Assembly: GCA_022770525.1 (NCBI GenBank)
Contig: JALEHN010000104.1
Span: forward strand, 62,001 to 126,000
From: Clostridiales bacterium
Lineage (GTDB): Bacteria > Bacillota > Clostridia > Lachnospirales > Lachnospiraceae
Reading direction: 5' to 3'
Length of the DNA: 64,000 bases
Program-made: the position numbers and the translations under genes
Notes under the pieces: model-generated
Databases searched by the model: none
Seen by the model: the letters and a program-made list of their open reading frames with translations, nothing else
What the model was told of the DNA's origin: nothing
Shown here: positions 39,236-48,100 of the stretch, one piece after another
How positions within the stretch are numbered: position 1 is the first letter of the stretch
How the letters are laid out: the number at the start of each line of letters is the position of its first letter

Positions 39236-40693
39236 ATGGCACATGATAAGACACTGGAGGCTGTCATTGATGCAATTGATGTCAATGCCGCCGTACCTGT
39301 AGAGGAACCGATGCGCCAGTATTATTATATTAAAAAATGCAGACAGATTGTTGAAGAAAAGAAAGCATCACTTGGCAGAAAACTGACTGCGGCTGTCATA
39401 ACGTTTGGCTGCCAGATGAATGCCAGAGATTCAGAAAAGCTTACGGGAATTCTTGAACTGATCGGTTATGAAGTCACCGGAAATGAAAATGCGGATTTTG
39501 TTATTTATAATACGTGTACCGTCCGCGAAAATGCCAATACCCGTGTATACGGCCGTCTCGGTCAATTGAAAAAAATAAAATCAACCCGCCGGGAAATGAT
39601 GATCGCCATGTGCGGTTGTATGATGCAGGAACCTGAGGTCGTTGAAAAAATCCGTACAAGCTACAGACATGTGGATCTGATATTCGGTACACACAATATT
39701 TTTAAGTTCGCGGAGCTTTTATACAGCAGATTTAAGTCGCGCAGTATGATTATTGACATCTGGAAGGACACGAATCAGATTGTGGAAGATCTGCCGGTGG
39801 ACAGAAAATACAGCTTTAAAACAGGAATTAACATTATGTTTGGCTGCAACAATTTCTGCAGCTACTGTATCGTACCTTATGTCAGAGGCCGTGAACGAAG
39901 CAGAGCGCCGGAGGATATTGTACGTGAAATAAAGAAGGTTGTTTCCGAAGGCGTCGTTGAAGTGATGCTCCTTGGTCAAAATGTCAATTCCTATGGAAAA
40001 AATCTTGAAAATCCGATCACTTTTGCGGCACTGCTAAAGGAAATTGAAAAAATAGAAGGCCTTCGCCGGATACGGTTTATGACTTCCCACCCGAAGGATT
40101 TATCCGATGAATTGATTGAAGTGATGCGTACATCAAAGAAAATATGCAGGCATCTCCATCTGCCGCTGCAGTCGGGCAGTACACGGATTTTAAATGAAAT
40201 GAACCGGCATTATACGAAAGAAGATTATCTTGAACTTGTAAGAAAAATTAAAACGGCATGCCCGGATATTTCACTGACAACAGATATTATTGTAGGTTTT
40301 CCGGGTGAGACTGAAGAAGACTTTCTTGAGACACTTGATGTTGTTGAAAAAGTCAGATTTGACAGTGCCTATACATTTATTTACTCAAAACGTACAGGCA
40401 CAAAGGCAGCAGCCATGGAAAATCAGGTGCCGGAAGCTGTGGTTAAGGAACGTTTTGACAGACTCCTTAACCTTGTGCAGACTATTTCTGCAGAGGTGAC
40501 GATGAGGGACACAGGAAAAGTCATGGAAGTTCTTGTTGAGGAACAAAATGACCATGATGCCTCTCTTGTCAGCGGAAGGCTCAGCAATAACCTGATTGTA
40601 CATTTTCCGGGAAGTACAGATCTGATCGGTAAAATTGTGTCTGTATCCCTTGATGAATGTAAGGGCTTTTATTACATGGGACATATGGTTTAA
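39236..40693 (+). CDS. miaB: tRNA-2-methylthio-N6-dimethylallyladenosine synthase
   Basis: MiaB adds a methylthio group to i6A37 of tRNAs. The 485 aa protein has a UPF0004 domain (TFGCQMNARDSEKL, then two cysteines in NTCTVRENA and MCGCMMQ), a radical SAM cluster C204-x3-C208-x2-C211 (GCNNFCSYCIVPYVRGRERSR), and a TRAM domain at the C-terminus. About 55 residues precede the first domain, longer than in E. coli. The ATG at 39236 has AAGGGAG seven bases upstream. Confidence 0.96.
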   Translation: MAHDKTLEAVIDAIDVNAAVPVEEPMRQYYYIKKCRQIVEEKKASLGRKLTAAVITFGCQMNARDSEKLTGILELIGYEVTGNENADFVIYNTCTVRENANTRVYGRLGQLKKIKSTRREMMIAMCGCMMQEPEVVEKIRTSYRHVDLIFGTHNIFKFAELLYSRFKSRSMIIDIWKDTNQIVEDLPVDRKYSFKTGINIMFGCNNFCSYCIVPYVRGRERSRAPEDIVREIKKVVSEGVVEVMLLGQNVNSYGKNLENPITFAALLKEIEKIEGLRRIRFMTSHPKDLSDELIEVMRTSKKICRHLHLPLQSGSTRILNEMNRHYTKEDYLELVRKIKTACPDISLTTDIIVGFPGETEEDFLETLDVVEKVRFDSAYTFIYSKRTGTKAAAMENQVPEAVVKERFDRLLNLVQTISAEVTMRDTGKVMEVLVEEQNDHDASLVSGRLSNNLIVHFPGSTDLIGKIVSVSLDECKGFYYMGHMV

Positions 40694-40729
40694 ATCAATA
40701 AAAAATCCAGTATAAAGGAGACAAATCAG

Positions 40730-42838
40730 ATGATTAAGAAATTAGATGTACCTGAAATATTCGGTTCCAATGTTTTTAACGACGAGACGATGCAGGAGCG
40801 TTTGCCGAAGGGTATTTACAAAGAATTAATTAAGAATATTGAAAACGGTACGGAGCTTGACCGTCATGTGGCTGATGTTGTGGCCAATGCCATGAAGGAC
40901 TGGGCTATTGAGAAAGGCGCCACCCATTATACTCACTGGTTCCAGCCGCTTACCGGTGTGACAGCGGAGAAGCATGATTCATTTATTTCGCCGACATCGG
41001 ATAATAAGGTGATTATGGAGTTTTCAGGCAAGGAACTGATTAAAGGCGAATCCGACGGTTCTTCATTCCCGTCAGGCGGATTAAGAGCGACATTTGAGGC
41101 GAGAGGTTATACGGCATGGGATTGTACATCACCGGCGTTTATTCATGAAACACCGGCTGGAGCGACACTTTGCATACCGACAGTATTCTTTTCATATACC
41201 GGTGAGGCGCTGGATAAAAAGACACCGCTGCTTCGTTCGATGGAAGCAATTAATAAACAGGCCATGCGTATTGTGCGGCTGTTTGGCGATAACCGCGCGG
41301 CAAAGGTAACGACATGTGCCGGTGCCGAACAGGAGTATTTTATTGTTGATAAACATACATACGAACAGCGTAAAGACCTTATCTTTGCGGGACGCACACT
41401 GTTTGGCGCGCCTGCGCCGAAAGGTCAGGAAATGGACGATCACTATTTCGGAAGCATCAAAGAACGTATTGCTTCATATATGGCTGATTTAAATGAGGAA
41501 TTATGGAAATTAGGTGTAAAGGCAAAAACAGAGCATAATGAAGTTGCGCCGGCACAGCACGAACTGGCGCCGATTTATGATGAAACAAACATTGCCACTG
41601 ACCACAATCAGCTTGTGATGGAAACAATGAAGCGTGTCGCTTTCAGGCATGATCTTGTGTGTCTGCTCCATGAAAAACCTTTTGCCGGTGTCAATGGTTC
41701 AGGCAAGCATAATAACTGGTCGCTGACAACGGATACAGGAAAAAATCTTCTTGATCCGGGCAAAGAACCTCATGAAAATCGAAGATTTCTGCTGATTCTT
41801 GCCGCAATTTTAAAAGCGGTGGACGAATATGCGCCGCTGCTTAGAGAATCTGCGTCAAATCCGGGCAATGATCACCGCCTTGGCGCCAATGAAGCGCCTC
41901 CGGCCATTATATCCGTGTTCCTTGGAGAGCAGCTTGAGGATGTGGTGAAGCAGCTTTGTGAAAAAGGTGAAGCCACAGAATCCATCAAAGGTGCCGCTGC
42001 AGATGTCGGTGTTTCCACAGTGCCTTCATTTATGATGGATGCCACAGACAGAAACCGTACATCACCATTTGCCTTTACAGGAAACAAATTTGAGTTCCGT
42101 ATGGTCGGTTCGACAGCATCGATCGCCGATCCGAATACTGTTTTAAATACCATTGTGGCCGAAACATTTTCACAGGCCGCGGATATTCTTGAAAAAGCGG
42201 ATGATGTTGAAATGGCTGCCCATGATCTGACGAAACAGTGGATTTCCGAACATATCCGTATTATATTTAACGGCAATGGTTATTCTGAAGAATGGGTCAA
42301 AGAGGCTAAGCGCCGGGGACTTCCGAATATAAAAAATATGGTCGATGCCCTTGGGTATCTTACAAAGCCTGAAAACATCGCGCTTTTTGAGAAACATGGC
42401 GTTATGACATGCAGTGAGCTTAAATCCCGTGAGGAGGTCGGCTATGAAACTTACTCAAAGACAATTAATATTGAAGCAAGAACGATGATCGATATGGCTA
42501 AAAAACAGATTATTCCTGCGGTGATCCGCTATACGACGACAGTGGCAAACTCCGTCAAGGCGGTGGAGGATGTCGGTGTCAGTGCCGAAGTTCAGCGAAT
42601 CGTACTTTCAGACTGTACAAAGAATCTGAAGCTTATGAATGATGCGCTGATTAAGCTTGAAATGGCCGTGGAAAAAGCTGCGTTGATCACTGAGCCGAAA
42701 AAGCAGGCAGTCGCTTACCGTGACGAAGTATTTACAGCAATGGCAGAGCTTCGGGCACCTGCTGATGCACTGGAAATGATTGTCGATGCCAAAGAATGGC
42801 CGATGCCGACATACGCGGACTTGATGTTTAATGTCTGA
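40730..42838 (+). CDS. glnN: Type III glutamine synthetase
   Basis: GlnN/GSIII makes glutamine from glutamate and ammonia. The 702 aa protein has the type III features: [16 protein letters not shown] at the start, [53 protein letters not shown], and [20 protein letters not shown]. Type I is about 450 aa, so this is clearly the larger class, common in Bacteroides and Clostridia. AAAGGAG precedes the ATG by about nine bases. A terminator follows. Confidence 0.97.
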   Translation: MIKKLDVPEIFGSNVFNDETMQERLPKGIYKELIKNIENGTELDRHVADVVANAMKDWAIEKGATHYTHWFQPLTGVTAEKHDSFISPTSDNKVIMEFSGKELIKGESDGSSFPSGGLRATFEARGYTAWDCTSPAFIHETPAGATLCIPTVFFSYTGEALDKKTPLLRSMEAINKQAMRIVRLFGDNRAAKVTTCAGAEQEYFIVDKHTYEQRKDLIFAGRTLFGAPAPKGQEMDDHYFGSIKERIASYMADLNEELWKLGVKAKTEHNEVAPAQHELAPIYDETNIATDHNQLVMETMKRVAFRHDLVCLLHEKPFAGVNGSGKHNNWSLTTDTGKNLLDPGKEPHENRRFLLILAAILKAVDEYAPLLRESASNPGNDHRLGANEAPPAIISVFLGEQLEDVVKQLCEKGEATESIKGAAADVGVSTVPSFMMDATDRNRTSPFAFTGNKFEFRMVGSTASIADPNTVLNTIVAETFSQAADILEKADDVEMAAHDLTKQWISEHIRIIFNGNGYSEEWVKEAKRRGLPNIKNMVDALGYLTKPENIALFEKHGVMTCSELKSREEVGYETYSKTINIEARTMIDMAKKQIIPAVIRYTTTVANSVKAVEDVGVSAEVQRIVLSDCTKNLKLMNDALIKLEMAVEKAALITEPKKQAVAYRDEVFTAMAELRAPADALEMIVDAKEWPMPTYADLMFNV

Positions 42839-42861
42839 TTATTTATAGTTTAAATTGATTG

Positions 42862-42905
42862 ATGCCCTGCATTGTAAATGACTTATGTGCAGGGCATTTG
42901 TTGTC
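42862..42905 (+). terminator. Rho-independent terminator after glutamine synthetase
   Basis: ATGCCCTGCA (42862-42871) pairs with TGCAGGGCAT (42888-42897), followed by TTTGTTGT. The T tract is short, so efficiency is uncertain. Confidence 0.75.
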
Positions 42906-43007
42906 AAATAAAGTATGGGGAAAATATATAAAAAAGATTAAATATTGATTTATTTTTTGTGTAAAATGTGGTATTCTGTAAAAAAGAGTCTTTATGGAGG
43001 GTTAGGT

Positions 43008-44498
43008 ATGCTGGATAAAATTGATTTGTCAAAAGGGTTTACGAAAAAGGAAAGCAAGAAGCTTATAGAAAATCTCGGCATGGAATTGTCTGCGCTGCAG
43101 AGGGAATGCAAAAGGCTTCAGATTCCGGTGATGATTGTGTTTGAAGGCTGGGGGGCAGCCGGAAAAGGGACATTAATTAACCGTCTGATTCAGCCGATGG
43201 ATCCGAGAGGCTTTAAAGTATTTACCATTCAGGATGAGTCCGAGGAAGAATATATGCGTCCGTTCCTCTGGCGGTTCTGGACAAAGACACCGGCCAAAGG
43301 ACGCATCCACATTTTTGACCGCAGCTGGTATCGAAGGGTCATCAATGACAGGATGGAAAAAAATCTTGATAAAGATGAGCTTAGAAACGCATACAATGAA
43401 ATTGTATTTTTTGAGGAAAATCTTTCGCTGGATAATAACCTGATTATAAAACTGTTTTTACATATTTCTCAAAAGGAACAGAAAAAACGGTTTAAGAAAC
43501 TGGAAGCCTCACCGGAAACAAAGTGGCGTGTGACAGAAAATGACTGGCGTCATAATGAAAGATATGATGATTATCTTCATGTTTATGAAGAGATGATTGA
43601 AAAAACAGATACGGAATTTGCACCTTGGACAATTGTGGAGGCGACAGACCGCGAATATGCGGAAGTCAAGATTTTATCAACCGTTGTTACTGCCATGAAA
43701 AACAAGATTGCCCAGGTAGAAGCCGCAAAAGCTGAAAAACCGGGCGAAACTTTAGCCGGAAAAGTCAAAAGCCCATATAAAACAACTGTTCTTGAAGGTA
43801 TTGATCTGAATAAGTCATTGACAAAAGATGAATACAAAAAGAAACTCAAAAATCTTCAGGAAAAGATTTCAAAGCTTCACAGTGAGCTTTATAAGCAGAG
43901 AATTCCTGTGATTCTTGCTTTTGAAGGCTGGGATGCCGGCGGTAAGGGCGGCGCTATCAAGCGGCTGACAGAAAAGCTTGATCCAAGAGGATATGAAGTT
44001 ATTCCGACAGCTTCACCAAATGATATTGAAAAAGCCCATCATTATCTGTGGCGGTTCTGGAACGCTGTGCCGAAAGCCGGGCATATTGCAATATTTGACA
44101 GAACATGGTACGGCCGTGTGATGGTTGAGCGTATCGAAGGTTTCTGCACGGAAGACGAATGGAAACGTGCTTATAAAGAAATCAATGAAATGGAAGAACA
44201 GTTCACGAATTTCGGTGCCATTGTGATTAAATTCTGGCTGCATATTGATAAAGATGAGCAGGAACGCAGATTTAAAGAACGTATGGAAACACCGGAAAAA
44301 CAGTGGAAAATCACTGATGAAGACTGGCGTAACCGTGAAAAATGGGATCAGTATGAAGAAGCTGTAGATGAGATGATCGTCAGAACATCGACATCCTATG
44401 CGCCTTGGGTTGTCGTTGAAGGCAACGATAAGTATTATGCGAGAATCAAAGTTCTTGAAACGGTTGTCAATGCACTGGAGGAAAGATTAAATAAATAG
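43008..44498 (+). CDS. Double-domain PPK2-family polyphosphate:nucleotide phosphotransferase
   Basis: PPK2 enzymes transfer phosphate between polyphosphate and nucleotides; two fused domains are typical of polyphosphate:AMP phosphotransferases. Domain 1 (residues about 10-230) has EGWGAAGKG (Gly49 where Asp is usual, Lys53), DPRGFKV, and FDRSWYRRV. Domain 2 (about 265-496) has EGWDAGGKGG (Asp309, Lys313), DPRGYEV, LWRFWNAVP and FDRTWYGRV. The first domain lacks the usual Asp in its P-loop, so the second is more likely catalytic. The ATG at 43008 has a GGAGGG site. Confidence 0.93.
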   Translation: MLDKIDLSKGFTKKESKKLIENLGMELSALQRECKRLQIPVMIVFEGWGAAGKGTLINRLIQPMDPRGFKVFTIQDESEEEYMRPFLWRFWTKTPAKGRIHIFDRSWYRRVINDRMEKNLDKDELRNAYNEIVFFEENLSLDNNLIIKLFLHISQKEQKKRFKKLEASPETKWRVTENDWRHNERYDDYLHVYEEMIEKTDTEFAPWTIVEATDREYAEVKILSTVVTAMKNKIAQVEAAKAEKPGETLAGKVKSPYKTTVLEGIDLNKSLTKDEYKKKLKNLQEKISKLHSELYKQRIPVILAFEGWDAGGKGGAIKRLTEKLDPRGYEVIPTASPNDIEKAHHYLWRFWNAVPKAGHIAIFDRTWYGRVMVERIEGFCTEDEWKRAYKEINEMEEQFTNFGAIVIKFWLHIDKDEQERRFKERMETPEKQWKITDEDWRNREKWDQYEEAVDEMIVRTSTSYAPWVVVEGNDKYYARIKVLETVVNALEERLNK

Positions 44499-44510
44499 AA
44501 GATTGAATAA

Positions 44511-44538
44511 AAGAAGCGTCCGAAGGGGCGCTTCTTTT
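44511..44538 (+). terminator. Rho-independent terminator after the PPK2 gene
   Basis: AAGAAGCG (44511-44518) pairs with CGCTTCTT (44529-44536), running into Ts. Confidence 0.88.
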
Positions 44539-44555
44539 GTGATATTGCACATATT

Positions 44556-44605
44556 ATTTTAAGATTATTTCATAAAAATCATTTTAAGATTATTTCATAA
44601 AAATC
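44556..44605 (+). repeat. Exact tandem duplication of a 25-bp AT-rich unit
   Basis: Two adjacent identical copies (44556-44580 and 44581-44605) of a unit starting ATTTTAAGATTATTTCATAA. The second copy ends one base before the -35 box of the promoter of the cobalamin operon. It may act as an UP-like element or as paired protein-binding sites. Confidence 0.95.
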
Positions 44606-44606
44606 A

Positions 44607-44635
44607 TTGACAAGATGAAAAAAAGGTTGTATTCT
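44607..44635 (+). promoter_or_regulatory. Sigma-A promoter of the cobalamin-uptake operon
   Basis: TTGACA (44607-44612), a 17-bp spacer and TATTCT (44630-44635). The predicted start near 44642 gives a leader of about 500 bases before the first gene, holding the riboswitch. Confidence 0.8.
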
Positions 44636-44704
44636 TTTAACATATATAGAAAGATTCTGATTATTACGATATAAAATCAATAAAAATTTTATAATAACTT
44701 CCAT

Positions 44705-44862
44705 GGTTGAGAGAAATCTCATTTAAAGGAATCGGGTGAAAAGCCCGGCAGATTAATCCCTGCTGTGAGAGCAACGAAAAGAATCAATCCACTGAACGCA
44801 TGTTTGGGAAGGGATTCTTAGTAGGAATGATTAAGATGGCTCAAGTCAGAACACAAACATGG
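44705..44862 (+). promoter_or_regulatory. Cobalamin (B12) riboswitch aptamer
   Basis: Conserved blocks of the cobalamin riboswitch appear in order: ATGGTTGAGAG, then AAAGGAATCGGGTGAAAAGC, then CCCTGCTGTGAGAGC (the usual form is GC.GCTGTGA), and near the 3' end CTCAAGTCAGAACAC, matching the AGTCAGxAxAC 3' closing segment. The class binds adenosyl- or methylcobalamin and usually shuts down genes for B12 import and synthesis. The edges are approximate. Confidence 0.88.
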
Positions 44863-45142
44863 AATCAATAAACAATATTTCTGGTGGTATTAAACAGGGA
44901 TGTATTTTTTGTACCCTTTTTTAGGGGAATTCTGTCATTTTGACGTTTGGATAATGTCAAGATTCTGTTTTATTACCCTCCGATTGTAAAAGTAAAAATA
45001 AAATCACTGACACTGCATTCATTTTCATGAAATCCAATGAAAGGAATGGTGTAAATGGCAGTGATGTTTATTTTATAAAAATTTTAAACGCTTTCCTGTG
45101 GCATTTAAAATTTCAATAAATATTTTAAGGAGGTATTATGAA
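44863..45142 (+). promoter_or_regulatory. Long structured leader between riboswitch and first gene
   Basis: An uninterrupted leader of 280 bases without a convincing gene. A long imperfect hairpin spans 45003-45065 (ATCACTG with CAGTGAT, CATTC with GAATG, TTTCAT with ATGAAA) and runs into a T-rich tail, so it may be the off-state terminator. A perfect ten-base inverted repeat (45079-45088 with 45104-45113) ends 13 bases before the AAGGAGG at 45127-45133. This should be the riboswitch expression platform, but I cannot derive the switching pair. Confidence 0.6.
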
Positions 45143-48100
45143 ATGAGAAAAAAGAAGCTAATCAGCTTATTTCTCGCACTGTGTATGATCTTTTCGCTGA
45201 TTCCTGCGACAGAGTCAAATGCGGCTGAAGCAAAATACTTTACAGTGGAGAAATATGATGAAAACGGCAATGGTACCATGTTGGTGTATCCGACAGTTTC
45301 CACCAGCTGGTCAGGACGTTACGGTGATGCTTTTATAAAGTCCTTATTGGGAGATAAGGTAAAGGTATCCAGTGGTATAGTTACAGGTTTTGAAGACGTC
45401 AGTCAGGATGATGGCTGGCTTAATAACGGAGACCTTGGTGCGGGATCAAAATGGTATGTTGTCGCAGACAGTGAGCTGTATGAAGATGCATCGTATTTTT
45501 ATTCTTCAGAGGTAACGGTCATACGTTTTATTTACTGTCCGAAAGGAAATCTGGATCTGATCGGAGCTACAACGGATGGTGCCGGTTGGGCCAGTGACGG
45601 TACGATGAAAGTAAATAAGGATGAACTTGTTAAAACATTGTCCGGATACGATGGCGCAGCGCTTGGCGGCAACAGAAAAGCTGCTTATGATGCAGCCGCT
45701 GCAGTACTTCTTAATCCGGAAGCTTTAGCAGAAGATGTGGCCAAGGCAAAGACGAACATGGAATCCGCATCTGATTCAGCGACAAGTGTGACACTTTCAG
45801 AAGAAGAGATGGAAATCTATGAAGGACAGAAAGCAACCCTTACAGCCACATTAGAGCCTGGCGGCAGTACAGATATACTGACATGGGCATCTTCCGATGA
45901 TACTGTTGTTTCTGTACAGGATGGCGTGATCAAGGGGCTGAAACCGGGAAGTGCCACAATAACCGTAACAGCTGAAAATCCGGATGTCAAAGACAGTGCA
46001 GAAATAACGGTCAAAGAAATAGGCGATCCATATATTACAAATATGAGTGCATCAAATTCAATTGCGGCAATTTCAGGAGAGCTGATGCTTATGGCGGACA
46101 TAGGTTCCGGCGTTCCGGAAAATATTGAATGGGTATGGAGCGTTGAAGATGATACAATTGCTGAAGTTGCACCGATGGAGGGCAATGAATATCTTGCTTC
46201 CGTTAAAGGTAAAAAAGAGGGCATAACAAATGTTATTGTAACCGTCGGTTCAAAGCGTGCATCTTTTGAAGTGGAAGTAACACCATATGACGGTCCATAT
46301 GTCTATTTTGAATACGCAAATGGAACGACACAGGAACTGGATGAAAATGATACGATTACGCTGACTTGTCTTGATGAAGGTAAGTTTGTTGTCGGAAGAC
46401 CAAAAGGAACGACCACCTGGAGCGGCGGAAGCGCTTTTGTAACATCAATTATGGGCGGTGATGATCTGTCCTGGTGGACATTTATCAACAGAGAGAGCGG
46501 TTTATGGAAACCGTGGGATGTCAGAGCACTGACGATCACAGTAGATTCCGGCGGATGGAGCAAAACTTTTAAAGTTGACTGTGTTGCCAGCGGTATTAAA
46601 GAATTAAAAACCTATGTGGGAGAAACAGAAGTCAGTATAGATAATCCTTATGTAACCGAAGGTACGGTCAGCGGTGTGCCTGTCACGACAAAGGGACTCA
46701 ATGCCAATGATGAATGGGTGACGATTCCGGCACAGGCGCTTCATTACAACACCAGTGATACATCCTATAATTTCAGATTTGTCGGAAACACTATGACTAT
46801 TAATAATGGCGGCGAAGCGACAATGTCTGTTTTCATGAAGGATAATTGGGGCGTCAAAGCACAGTTTATTGCAAGATGTACATATGTGCCGCTTACAGAT
46901 TTTCAGGTAAATCTGGTAGATAGATTTACCATTTCCGGTGAAAAAGACTTTATGACCGGTCAGAATATTGGAACCGGTATTTATAATGGCAATCTTAATA
47001 TTACCTTTACACCTGCAAATGCGACAAACAAAAACATTTGGTGGGAGAATCTGACACCTGAAATTGCTACTTATGAATCAAGTCATCAAGCCGGTATTGT
47101 TCCTAAAAAAGCAGGAACTGCAAGATTTAAAGTCCACAGTTCGGATAATGAAGGTCTTGTCAAAGAAGTGTCGATTACATTTTTGTATCAGAAACCGCTT
47201 GAATCCGCAGTACTGGATAAAACTTCCTATGAACTGAATGTGGGAGATACAGAAAGTCTTAATATTACGACAACGCCTGCGGATGCCACAGATCGAAGCT
47301 TTACATGGAGTTACAGTGAAGACGGCATTGTAACAATCACTGATAATAAAATCGTTGCAAAAAAGGCAGGGACAGTTACGGTTACAGGCAAGGCAAATGA
47401 CAGCACACAGGGCTGTGCCGATCTTACATTCACAGTAAAAGTCGATGAAGCAGAGATTGAGATGGAAGATCCTCTGCCGACAGCAAAAGCAGGTATTGCT
47501 CACGGCCTTCAGTATCTGGAAGGGCTGAGTGTCAGCAAGTACGGTGATGAATGGAATATTTTTACAGTACTTCGTGCCGGAGGATTCATTTCAGATGAAA
47601 ATATAGCGGCATATATTGCAAACGCCAAAGAAGCCGTTTCGAATGGCCTTTCACAGCCGACAGATTATGCCCGTGTGATTTTAACACTGGGTGTTCTCGG
47701 TGAGGATCCTACAAATTTCGGCGGCGTAGATCTTATTGAAAAGCTTTATAATTGGAAAGACCTTGATTATCTGACATCAAATCAGATCAGTTGGACTTTA
47801 CTTGCACTGGACAGCAATAACTATGAAATCCCTGATGATGCCAGATGGAACAGAGACAGTCTGATCAATATGTGCCTTGCTTTTCAGGATGAAAGCGGCG
47901 GATTTATGCTGACGGATACAACAGATGTGGATATGACCGGCATGATTCTTCAGGCTCTGGCACCATACAACAATGGCAGTTATCCGCAGGTACAGGCTGC
48001 ATTTTCAAAAGCATTGACTTGGCTTAAGGATCAGATGAGTACTGAGGCAGGTTTTGCTTCGAATAAAGTCTATAATGAAAACAGCTGTACGACAGCACAG

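Noticed and set aside
44930..44990. Short hairpin in the leader as the riboswitch terminator (TTGACGTT with AATGTCAA)
   Set aside because: The T run is not adjacent and pairing is weaker than in 45003-45065, so I do not call it a terminator.
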